A stretch of DNA of 64,000 nucleotides from Acidobacteriota bacterium (GTDB lineage: Bacteria; Acidobacteriota; Terriglobia; Terriglobales; Acidobacteriaceae). Within the stretch, counting starts at the first letter, position 1. Every line of letters begins with the position of its first letter. The DNA lies in assembly GCA_018268755.1 (NCBI GenBank), contig JAFDVW010000001.1, forward strand, positions 88,239-152,238, in the 5' to 3' direction. Below, in pieces: positions 53,961 to 62,837 of the stretch. The notes beneath the pieces were generated by a model, which was not told where the DNA came from, made no database searches, and worked only from the letters and a program-made list of their open reading frames with translations. A program made the position numbers and the translations under genes.

Positions 53961-54452
53961 CGTTCCTCCGTTTCCATTCCCCGGCCTCATTGGGCCCGGC
54001 GTATAAATTCTGGTCCACCCTCCGGCAGACCCTCTATCCTAGCACTGTCTTTAGATGCGGGGCAGGTCAATAAGTCGCAAGGGCTCGGCAGGGCCACGAT
54101 AAGCCCCTGGAAGCAGAAGGGTTGGCTGGCACAGGCCCGCCGGGCGGGTGGTTTCTCGTCTCACGCGGGCCTGTTCCCAAAATAAAAAAGCGCCCAGAAC
54201 TTTTCAGTTCAGGACGCCTCGGCAGCCCTCCCCCAGAACTGCCAAACCACGAAATGGATAGTACGTCGCCCCCCAAAAAGTGTAAACGTCACTTTGGTAA
54301 TTCTGCTTTTCCCACCAGGTAACCGGGACCAAAGCCGTCGGGGCGGTGCGTATTTGCTTGAGGCTAGAGGAGAAAATGAGACGCCTGCGGCCCACCGCAT
54401 TACTGGGCAGGGACAGTCACCTGCCACAAAAGATGATTTACACAAGCCCCCT
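53961..54452. other. Gene-free region between trxA and the anti-sigma gene
   Basis: These 492 bases contain no frame with a plausible start and family. The only recognised element is the terminator at 54181-54217. The part at 54300-54450 shows nothing clear. Confidence 0.4.
54181..54217 (-). terminator. Rho-independent terminator downstream of the anti-sigma gene
   Basis: GCGCCCAGAACT (54190-54201) and AGTTCAGGACGC (54206-54217) form a 12-bp stem with two imperfect pairs, followed on the minus strand by TTTTTTATT. It lies 235 bases beyond the gene stop, leaving a long 3' UTR. Confidence 0.65.
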
Positions 54453-55700
54453 TCAGGGCTGCTTGCGTTCCCAGGTTTGGCCGCGGTCAGAGGTGCTCCA
54501 GCTCTCCTGGGTACTGGTGGTAAGGCGTCCCTGGCGCGCATTCTGAAACTCAATGCCCAAGATATCGCCGGTTAGCGGCTTTCCCCCCGCCATGGGCTTG
54601 ATTTGGGTCCAGTGCTCTCCCCCATCCGCAGAGTGATAAAGAACGCCGGCGGCGCCACCAACCCAGACATCGGTTCCGAAGGACGCAATAGCGCGCAGCG
54701 TCATGCCTTCGGCGGGAGACTTGAGGGTCTCCCAGGTCTTGCCGGCATCCAGGGAGCGCTGCAAGGAACCGTCCTGGGAGAGGGTCCAGCGGGGCGAGAG
54801 ATCGGCCTTTTTGTAGTTGCTCGCATCGCCCTCCTGTTTCATGGTGCTGACTAAGGCGGCAATGCCTCCGGTGCGGCGGGCCTGCGCCATACTCTCGTTG
54901 AGGCCGGTCTTGCTCTTGTTCGAGGCAGTTTCCGCGGCCGGCGGCGCAGGCGCACTGGCGGGCAAGGTGGCTACATCCTTATCCTGGGCATTCTTGCCGG
55001 CCGCATCCGGAGAAGTGGCTTGGACTGACCCGGAAGCGGCGGCCGGGGCGGCGGAGCCGGCCCGCTCATCCCGAAGAGGAGCCGCGGCCTTTCCGAGCGC
55101 ATTGTCTACGTCCGCGCGCGCCTGCCTGGCCGGGCTGAAAGTTGCGGCAGGCAAATTGGCGGCTTGCTCTTTGCTTGCGGCGGGTCCAGCGGCGGGCGGT
55201 GCTGCCGCAAATTGATCAGTCTGGGCGGCGCGGTCCGCCGTTTTTGCCCGCCCCTTTTGCTCCGCCTGTTTCGGCGCGGCCACCTTGTAGGGCGCGCTCT
55301 CGCCTCTTGTTTCCGTTTGCGGCTGAGCTGCGGAACCCCGCATCTCCTGCGTGGTCTGCAATGCAACTTCAACAGGTTGTTTTGCAGAATACTCGTGCCG
55401 CAGCAGGACGGCCGCGCCCACCACCACCAGGCAGGCCACGGCCGCGCCCCAGCGCAGTACCGGCCAGCTCAAAACTGGAAAACGGCGCAGCGGAGTGGCC
55501 GGCAGAGGCACCGCTTCCGGCATGGATAGGGCCGCCACTTCCCGGCATTCGGCGCACTGTGCCAAATGGGCCAGCAAGCGCTCGCGTTCGCCGCCAGTCA
55601 GGGCATCTTCGGCGAATGCGGCCAGCAGGTTGGCATCCGGGTGCGGGTCCGCAGGGCTGACCTCCAGGCGGCGGGTGACGATTTTGGGAAGCGGCTCCAT
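54453..55700 (-). CDS. Membrane anti-sigma factor fused to YCF48/BNR-like repeats
   Basis: The 415-residue product has an N-terminal zinc-finger anti-sigma domain (HPDANLLAAFAEDALTGGER, HLAQCAECREVAAL), one membrane helix (WGAAVACLVVVGAAVLL) and a 160-residue Ala/Pro/Gln linker. The exported end carries BNR-type motifs (SQDGSLQRSLDAGKTWE, YHSADGGEHWTQI, STSDRGQTWERKQ). It should bind the sigma factor encoded just upstream and sense something outside the inner membrane. A TTG six codons upstream is an alternative start. Confidence 0.85.
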   Translation of the reverse strand: MEPLPKIVTRRLEVSPADPHPDANLLAAFAEDALTGGERERLLAHLAQCAECREVAALSMPEAVPLPATPLRRFPVLSWPVLRWGAAVACLVVVGAAVLLRHEYSAKQPVEVALQTTQEMRGSAAQPQTETRGESAPYKVAAPKQAEQKGRAKTADRAAQTDQFAAAPPAAGPAASKEQAANLPAATFSPARQARADVDNALGKAAAPLRDERAGSAAPAAASGSVQATSPDAAGKNAQDKDVATLPASAPAPPAAETASNKSKTGLNESMAQARRTGGIAALVSTMKQEGDASNYKKADLSPRWTLSQDGSLQRSLDAGKTWETLKSPAEGMTLRAIASFGTDVWVGGAAGVLYHSADGGEHWTQIKPMAGGKPLTGDILGIEFQNARQGRLTTSTQESWSTSDRGQTWERKQP

Positions 55701-55719
55701 ATGCTTCAAATCCCTCAAC

Positions 55720-56643
55720 TTAAGCCGGACCCTCCCCGGCCGGGGCCTCCGCTTTCTTCTTAGAGAACGCGGCGGCAGGCACTTCTTGCGTCAAGCTTTG
55801 GCGAAGATTCAACTGCAAATCGCGCACATCGACTTGCAGGGCCTCCTCAGCCTGGCGGCGGCTCAGGCCCTGCCGCATCAAAGCGGCCATGGTCTGCTTG
55901 CGCAAAGATTTGGCCAGCTTATCGACTTTGCGGCTGATGGTGGATTCATGCACCCGCAGGCTGCGGGCAATTTCCGCCAGGGTGCGGCCATCCAGATAAT
56001 AGGCGGCGAGCACAAAGCGGTCTTCGGCGGAAAGCGCCGCCAGGGCTTCGTCCACGGCGGACGCCAGGCGCGGATCGACGGAGGCGATTTCTTCCGGCTG
56101 GGGCGCGGCCAGCTGCAGGCCGCTTTCCTCCGACTCTTCCTCCAGGCTTACCAGGCGGCGCGTCTTGCGATAACGGTTCACATACTCCTGCGCCAGCACG
56201 GTGCGCAGCCAGCCTTCCAGCGATCCCCGCCCGGTGTAGGAAGATAATTTGCAGACGCGCTTGCCCTCGCGCGTGGTCGTGCCATAAAGATCGGCGTAAA
56301 GCGAGTCAGCCATTTCGCGTGCCGCGGAACTCTCTTTGGCGATGTAGGCAGCGATGTCGTACAGCTTCTCGCGAAAACGCAAAAGGAATTTTTCCCAGGC
56401 CGCATCGTGGCCTTCCGCACAAGCCTGGGCCAGAGCAAGGTCTTCCACCCGTAAACTGAGCCACAATTCGCGCACTTCGCCGCTGCCTGCGGTCTCGGGT
56501 AAATACTTGCGGCGAACTTGCTGCAGCACCGCCCCAAAGCCTTCCCGGCTCAGCCCCAGCGGACCCGCCCCGCTGCTGGCAAAGAGTTCGCCCGCCAGGG
56601 ATTGCAGCTCTTCCGCTGCATCGGAATGTAGCGTTTCGGCCAT
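55720..56643 (-). CDS. ECF-type sigma factor with extended N-terminus
   Basis: The 307-residue product is longer than most ECF sigmas. After an N-terminal extension of about 80 residues it has region 2 (WEKFLLRFREKLYDIAAYIA; SSYTGRGSLEGWLRTVLAQE; YVNRYRKTRR) and region 4 (LSAEDRFVLAAYYLDGRTLA; IARSLRVHESTISRKVDKLA) with a C-terminal tail of about 60 residues. The gene for its presumed anti-sigma follows within 20 bases. Confidence 0.88.
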   Translation of the reverse strand: MAETLHSDAAEELQSLAGELFASSGAGPLGLSREGFGAVLQQVRRKYLPETAGSGEVRELWLSLRVEDLALAQACAEGHDAAWEKFLLRFREKLYDIAAYIAKESSAAREMADSLYADLYGTTTREGKRVCKLSSYTGRGSLEGWLRTVLAQEYVNRYRKTRRLVSLEEESEESGLQLAAPQPEEIASVDPRLASAVDEALAALSAEDRFVLAAYYLDGRTLAEIARSLRVHESTISRKVDKLAKSLRKQTMAALMRQGLSRRQAEEALQVDVRDLQLNLRQSLTQEVPAAAFSKKKAEAPAGEGPA

Positions 56644-56848
56644 AGGGACGAAGGGTTTCGCCTTTCGGATGCTACCAATTTATTAGACGCAAGGGGATGA
56701 CAAATTGGGCGTTTCCGCATCAGGGAAGCGGCGGAAAACTCGGGAAACCCGTCTGGACTACGACATCACGTCGAGTTGCGCTCGACCGGACAAGCTTGGA
56801 GGGTACGCTGCGGGGATGGCGGCGCCCGCGGAAAAAGGGGTAATGCGC

Positions 56849-57034
56849 TTAGGGCTTTTCCGGCGGGCTGTCTTCCTGTTTCACCAGACGGCGATAGGTT
56901 TCGCTGTTTTTCAGCGCCTCCAGGTCCGCATCGGTCATGGGCTTATAGGTGAAACTGATGAGGCCGTCCGAATGCTTGTGTACATCTTCATACACATTCA
57001 TGTCCGCCTCAGCGGGGTCCCAAATGGGAGCCAT
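56849..57034 (-). CDS. Short acidic protein, unknown function
   Basis: AGGAGG lies six bases before the ATG, strongly supporting translation. The 61-residue product (MAPIWDPAEADMNVYEDVHK; KPMTDADLEALKNSETYRRL; end QEDSPPEKP) is acidic and probably helical. No family recognised. It follows the phosphoesterase-GAF gene after 22 bases on the same strand. Confidence 0.6.
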   Translation of the reverse strand: MAPIWDPAEADMNVYEDVHKHSDGLISFTYKPMTDADLEALKNSETYRRLVKQEDSPPEKP

Positions 57035-57056
57035 AAGTTTCCTCCTGACCAGAATT

Positions 57057-59339
57057 CTACACCCCGGCCACGCCATTCGTGGCCAGAGTGGCCAAGTCCT
57101 GCAAGACCTTTACGGTGTGCCCATCCCGTTCGGCCGCGCTGAACAGCTTGAGCAATTTGGTCGTCTTGCCCAAGGCGGAAACATTGATCACACCCAGCAC
57201 GCGCTGCTCATAGACCCAGGGAAAGCAGATCAGCACCGTGGGTTCCTGGGTCAAGGTTCCGGACGGGGATTCGCAGGGCCGGATGAAATACCCCAGCTTG
57301 TCGATGTCGGGATGATAGAGAAATATTCTGGCCTTCTCAAAAGCCAGTCCGGCGCAACCTTCCCCGGAAAAGAATTCTCCCTGGGGCAGGTTTCCCTGGT
57401 TGGAGCAGACAAACTTCAGGCGCTTCGATGTGTCGTCAAAAACCATAACGGTGATGTCGATTTTTTCCGGCGCGCCGGGAATCCTGGCGTTGATGTCCTG
57501 GGCCAGCCCATCGAGCAGCGAGAAGATGCGGTTCCACTCGCGGAACTCCAGGGTGTTGATCATGGGGCGGGTGGCCGGCAAAGCCAATAGTCTTTGCAGA
57601 ATGGACGCGATTTTGGCTTCCTGTTCCAGGTCCGGGGAAACCCCGCCCGCTGCCGGAGCCGGGAAGCGCCAAAGCATTTTGTAGATCATCCCGGGAACCG
57701 GCTGGGGACAGGTCAGCACATAACCATTTCCCTCGCGCCGCAGGTTGCCCTCGATCCGGCTGGTCTCGTCGTCATGCCCCTTGGCCCCGCTCCCGGTAGA
57801 CAGGCGTTCGTCCGCGGCCGATTGCAGCGGGGCGGGCAGGTATTCCGCGCTGCAACGGAACTCAAGACTGTCCAAGGGATAATCTTGGGGAAACTGCACC
57901 GACAATGTCATCAGGTCACAGGCCCCGTCCGGGGCAATGCTGGAATACTCGGAATCAATATTCTGTCCCTCATAATGCCGGGCAAATTCCTGCCCGGTCA
58001 GAACATGTCCGTTCATCAGCCGGTATTCCAGACCAAAATTGAAGGGACCGTCTCCCGGCTTCCAGTTCTTGCCCAGAAAATAGTCCCCTTCCCCGGCGTG
58101 GGCATCCTGCTTGCGCAACTGGACACGAACGAACGCGGAGGAATTTCTGGCTTTGGTCAGCCCGCGCAGATAGGTGGGGCGCTCGACGCGAAATAGCAAC
58201 GGGATATGATCGAGGCCGTCTTTGTCCGTCACCTTGCAGTTGCGATATTCCATCTGCACGGTGGAATAGCCGTCTGCCGTGATCTGCACCGTCTTTCGCA
58301 GCTCGCTCACCACAAACTTCTGCCGTTTCTGGAAGATGGTGCAGCGGCGGCGGCGCACGTCCTCGAGGGTGTCCAGATCGTAGGTATAGGACTGCGTTTG
58401 CACGGTGCTGGCGGAGAAGAACCAATCTTTTAGCGTGGCCGTGTCGTCGTCAAAAATCTCAATGACATGCAGGTGGTGGCCCCGCGAATCGTCGGGGGCC
58501 GGGTGGGTGGCAGTGCCCGCAGCCGCCACCGGAAGCACAGTGCGCCCCAAGTCGGGAAATTCACAGCCTACGCGGACGAATCCGGCCACGTGCTTATGCC
58601 CGTGCAACACCAGGTTAAAACCCCGCCGGCTCAACTCCCGCAGAAACAGTCCGGCGTTGTAAAAAACCATGAAGCTCTCCTGGACGCGGTCGAGCGCGGC
58701 GGTAGGCGCGTCGGCAATGGGCGCGGGATGATGGTGGACCAGAGCGATCTTGTAGCGAAAGGGAAAATCGGCCGCCCCCTCGGCTTTGCTCACTTCCCGG
58801 AAAAGCTGTTGCAGGTCCTGCGATTCCACTTTGCCTGCCGCCATCATCTCGGTTAGGGTGTTGGAATTTACCGCAAAAATGGCCAGCCCGGCCTGCGGCC
58901 GCTCCTCGAAGAAATCCACCAGGACCGGCTCGCGCATGGCACTTCCCTTCCACCACAACGCATTGGCCAGAAGCTTGGCCGATTCCCTGGTCCGCCACCA
59001 GAAACCTTTGTGCAGGCCGTCGCGGCGGAAATAGATTTCAAACGGAATCCGGGTAATCCTTCGCAGGCCCACGTTGCCCCAAAGTTTGAAATCGTGGTTT
59101 CCCGGGATCACGATGGTGCGCGCCGGCTTGCATTCCGCCTGCAGCTCCTCCAGCAGCCGGGCCGCCTTCCGCATCTGCCAAAACACCGGCTGGTTGGCCA
59201 GATCGCCGGAGACAATCAGGATGTCGGGGCGGACCTGGGCCAGGATCTGCTTGAGCATGCCTGGGACTTGGGTGCCGGTTTTGCGGTTGATGTGAAGATC
59301 GGAAATCTGGGCGATGGTGGTGCGAACGGAAGGCTTCAT
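57057..59339 (-). CDS. Metallophosphoesterase with C-terminal GAF-like domain
   Basis: The 760-residue product begins MKPSVRTTIAQISDLHINRK. It has a calcineurin-like phosphoesterase domain (QISDLHINR, ILIVSGDLANQ, IVIPGNHDFKLWG, ALVHHHPAP, LVLHGHKHVAG) over about 300 residues, a beta-rich middle (about 320-560) and a C-terminal GAF-like region (about 590-750: LDGLAQDINARI, FFSGEGCAGLAFEKARIFLY, VLICFPWVYEQRVLGVINVS). The substrate is unknown; coupling of a sensory domain to the phosphoesterase is unusual. A frame extending a further 120 codons upstream is not supported. Confidence 0.82.
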   Translation of the reverse strand: MKPSVRTTIAQISDLHINRKTGTQVPGMLKQILAQVRPDILIVSGDLANQPVFWQMRKAARLLEELQAECKPARTIVIPGNHDFKLWGNVGLRRITRIPFEIYFRRDGLHKGFWWRTRESAKLLANALWWKGSAMREPVLVDFFEERPQAGLAIFAVNSNTLTEMMAAGKVESQDLQQLFREVSKAEGAADFPFRYKIALVHHHPAPIADAPTAALDRVQESFMVFYNAGLFLRELSRRGFNLVLHGHKHVAGFVRVGCEFPDLGRTVLPVAAAGTATHPAPDDSRGHHLHVIEIFDDDTATLKDWFFSASTVQTQSYTYDLDTLEDVRRRRCTIFQKRQKFVVSELRKTVQITADGYSTVQMEYRNCKVTDKDGLDHIPLLFRVERPTYLRGLTKARNSSAFVRVQLRKQDAHAGEGDYFLGKNWKPGDGPFNFGLEYRLMNGHVLTGQEFARHYEGQNIDSEYSSIAPDGACDLMTLSVQFPQDYPLDSLEFRCSAEYLPAPLQSAADERLSTGSGAKGHDDETSRIEGNLRREGNGYVLTCPQPVPGMIYKMLWRFPAPAAGGVSPDLEQEAKIASILQRLLALPATRPMINTLEFREWNRIFSLLDGLAQDINARIPGAPEKIDITVMVFDDTSKRLKFVCSNQGNLPQGEFFSGEGCAGLAFEKARIFLYHPDIDKLGYFIRPCESPSGTLTQEPTVLICFPWVYEQRVLGVINVSALGKTTKLLKLFSAAERDGHTVKVLQDLATLATNGVAGV

Positions 59340-59562
59340 AACGTTCTCGTGGGGCCGCCCAAGAGCCCAACCTGGTTCGAATTTTGGACCCTCGGGTCCC
59401 TGGCTTGCGCGCCAGTATATGCCGAAATGGGGGAAGGGCCAGCGATTTTTTCGTCCAGCCCACAATGGATATTTCACGCCATAAGAGTTGCCATCTTCCC
59501 GGGACCTTCGGCAGACTGATACAGTACAGTGCATCCCAGAGTCACATATAAGGAAAACTCTT

Positions 59563-60330
59563 TTGGCTGCGACCGACGAAAAATTCTTCCACGCCAAAAT
59601 TACCCGCCGCGTGGACTTGGCCCCCGATCTTTGGACTATCCGCGTGCAGCCCCAGGGCGACTTCAAGTTTGTGCCCGGCCAATATGCCACGCTGGGCATA
59701 CAGGGCGTGGAAAAACGCTCGGAGCGGCCCTACTCCATCGTCTCCTCTCCCCACGAAGATGAGATCGAGTTCTTCTTTGAACTGGTCCCGGAGGGCGAGC
59801 TCACCCCGCAGCTCTACAAGTTGCAGGTGGGAGACCACGTGCTCATGCGCAAAGCGGCCAAGGGGCGATTCACCCTCGACACCCGCCGCAATCATCATCT
59901 TCTGATCTCGACCGTCACCGGGTTGGCGCCGTTTGTCAGTTATCTGCGCACCTTGCATAAGGACTGGAAGGAAGGCCGCTTCACCGGCGAGCACAATCTT
60001 TATCTGCTGAACGGGGCCAGCCGTTCCTGGGAATTCGGGTATCTGGAAGAGGTACAGAAGATCGCCGCCGAGTTCCCCTGGCTCAAGCATGTTTTCACGG
60101 TGAGCCGCCCCTGGGACGATGACAGCTGGAAGGGCGAAGTGGGGCGGGTGGACGAACTCATCCGCAAATATACCGACCAGTGGGGTCTGAGCGGAACCAA
60201 TGCCGTGGCCTACATCTGCGGCCACCCGCAGATGATCGAAAACGGCAAAGGCATTCTGCAGCGGATCGGCTTTACCCGGGAATTCATGAAAGAAGAAATT
60301 TACTGGATCCCGCCGAAAACCCAGGGCTAG
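59563..60330 (+). CDS. Ferredoxin/flavodoxin--NADP reductase-type flavoprotein
   Basis: The TTG start follows AAGGA by eight bases and gives MAATDEKFFHAKITRRVDLA. The 255-residue product has the FAD-binding barrel (FKFVPGQYATLGIQG, KRSERPYSIVSSPHEDEIEF) and the NADP domain (LISTVTGLAPFVSYLRTL, LYLLNGASRSWEFGY, YICGHPQMIENGKGIL), matching bacterial FNRs (subfamily Fpr). An earlier start cannot be excluded. It shares its stop with the convergent cupin gene. Confidence 0.88.
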   Translation: MAATDEKFFHAKITRRVDLAPDLWTIRVQPQGDFKFVPGQYATLGIQGVEKRSERPYSIVSSPHEDEIEFFFELVPEGELTPQLYKLQVGDHVLMRKAAKGRFTLDTRRNHHLLISTVTGLAPFVSYLRTLHKDWKEGRFTGEHNLYLLNGASRSWEFGYLEEVQKIAAEFPWLKHVFTVSRPWDDDSWKGEVGRVDELIRKYTDQWGLSGTNAVAYICGHPQMIENGKGILQRIGFTREFMKEEIYWIPPKTQG

Positions 60331-60674
60331 GAGCTTTCCGCGGGGGCAAAAAAGACCAGCACCACCAGTTCTTCCGTGATGTCGTAAAAACGGTGTTCCA
60401 CCCCGGCGGCCACAAACAGCACGCTGCCTTCTTTCACCGCTTCGTCCAGCTGGCCTATCTTCATGCGGGCCCGCCCGCGCACCACGTAATACAGCTCGTC
60501 TTCGCGATGGGGGGACTGGGCGTCCGTGGCCCCGGCCGGCAGCGTATAGACCCCGGCACTCATCGCCGCCAGGCGCAGGAATTCCAGATAGCGCCTGCCC
60601 TGCTGCGCCCGGCGCTGCTCAAGCTGCTCAATTTCCCAGGATCGGCCCGCTTCCATGAAGTTTTCTAACTCCAT
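60327..60674 (-). CDS. Cupin-domain protein
   Basis: The 115-residue product folds as one cupin: LPAGATDAQSPHREDELYYV holds the His and Glu metal ligands of motif 1, and VLFVAAGVEHRFYDIT those of motif 2. Small cupins serve as sugar isomerases, dioxygenases or sensors; this one cannot be assigned. Its start overlaps the 88-residue gene upstream by ten bases. Confidence 0.8.
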   Translation of the reverse strand: MELENFMEAGRSWEIEQLEQRRAQQGRRYLEFLRLAAMSAGVYTLPAGATDAQSPHREDELYYVVRGRARMKIGQLDEAVKEGSVLFVAAGVEHRFYDITEELVVLVFFAPAESS

Positions 60675-60931
60675 TCGTCTTGCGTCTCGCTCACGTTCGC
60701 CTTGTGGTTGGTGACTTTCAAGCGGGAGGTGTTTTCGCCCGGCCTTTGTCCTTGCTGCGGCAGTTTGTCCTGCCACTGGTCGACGGGAGGATTGAAGCGC
60801 TTGTCGTACTTGGTGGCGCCGTTGACAAGTATTTGCACGCGCGCGATTTTTTCTCCCTTTTCGCTCTTCGCGCTGGCGGAGATGTCCCAACCCAGCGCCG
60901 GATTCATGAGATGGCTAAGCGTTTGGTCCAT
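60665..60931 (-). CDS. Conserved-looking 88-residue protein, unknown function
   Basis: AGAGG is six bases before the ATG. The product (MDQTLSHLMNPALGWDISAS; IARVQILVNGATKYDKRFNP; KLPQQGQRPGENTSRLKVTN) looks like a single beta-rich domain. No family recognised. Translation is probably coupled to the cupin gene. Confidence 0.6.
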   Translation of the reverse strand: MDQTLSHLMNPALGWDISASAKSEKGEKIARVQILVNGATKYDKRFNPPVDQWQDKLPQQGQRPGENTSRLKVTNHKANVSETQDEWS

Positions 60932-60985
60932 GGTTTTCCTCTCAGGATGAATTTGTCCCAAGGGCCCGGAACCCAGGAAATTGCC

Positions 60986-61573
60986 CTACTGCAGCGCCCC
61001 CGCGAAGAAAATCTCAGTGTACTGCCGGACCAGATCGGGGCCGCGCAACTCGCCCTCCGGCTTGTACCACTGATAGATCCAGTTGATCATCCCCATCAGG
61101 GCAAACGCGGCGGCGCGTGGACTGACGCTGCCCTGCGAGCCGCGGGCCCGCTGCGCGTCCGCGATCAGGTTCTGCACGAAATGCACATAGTCCTTCTTGC
61201 GCGCATTGATGCGCCGCCGCAGCGCCGGAGGCAGAGGATGGTTTTCGTGCAGCATCACGGTGATCTCGCGGTCACTCTCGCTCAGCACCACTTCAATATG
61301 CAGGCGGATCAGCGTGCGCAGCCGCTCCTCCGCGCCCGACAAGCCCCTCACCTTATTGATCACCCGCTCCTCGGTGATGTTCATGGCGTGGTCCATCAGA
61401 TTGAAAAGGATCTCGTCCTTACTCTGGAAATGGTGGTAAAGCCCGCCTTTGCTCAACTTCAAAGCCGCGGCCACATCGTTCATGGAGGTGCCGTCATAGC
61501 CCTGTTCCTGAAACAAACGCGCAGCGGTGCGCAGGATTTCCTGCCGGGGATCAAGGATGGCTTCGCGAGGCAT
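60986..61573 (-). CDS. TetR-family transcriptional regulator
   Basis: The 195-residue product has the TetR DNA-binding domain (ILRTAARLFQEQGYDGTSMN; DVAAALKLSKGGLYHHFQSK; DEILFNLM) and an all-helical ligand domain (ENHPLPPALRRRINARKKDY). It is divergent from ilvC, and the palindrome at 61749-61770 lies between them, so it may control itself, ilvCB, or both. Confidence 0.9.
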   Translation of the reverse strand: MPREAILDPRQEILRTAARLFQEQGYDGTSMNDVAAALKLSKGGLYHHFQSKDEILFNLMDHAMNITEERVINKVRGLSGAEERLRTLIRLHIEVVLSESDREITVMLHENHPLPPALRRRINARKKDYVHFVQNLIADAQRARGSQGSVSPRAAAFALMGMINWIYQWYKPEGELRGPDLVRQYTEIFFAGALQ

Positions 61574-61713
61574 TGGCGGACAGAATAATACAGGCAGGCC
61601 GGGGGATGTCACGCCTGCTTTTGCCGCGGCCCTCGGGGCCCCACAAAGAAAAATTCAAGCCTTTGATTATAAATAACTTATCCCCTAAAATAGGGCCACC
61701 GTTCCAGATTCTA

Positions 61714-62816
<1,103 letters not shown>

Positions 62817-62837
62817 GCCGGGAGTGAAGGGATCGTG

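Noticed and set aside
54209..54575. Several 60-115-codon frames in the trxA to anti-sigma gap
   Set aside because: No start context, no family pattern, and they overlap a terminator or the anti-sigma gene in other frames.
59340..59699. N-terminal extension of the phosphoesterase-GAF gene
   Set aside because: The first 120 residues have no family match and overlap the divergent reductase start; MKPSVRTTIAQISDLH is the natural beginning.
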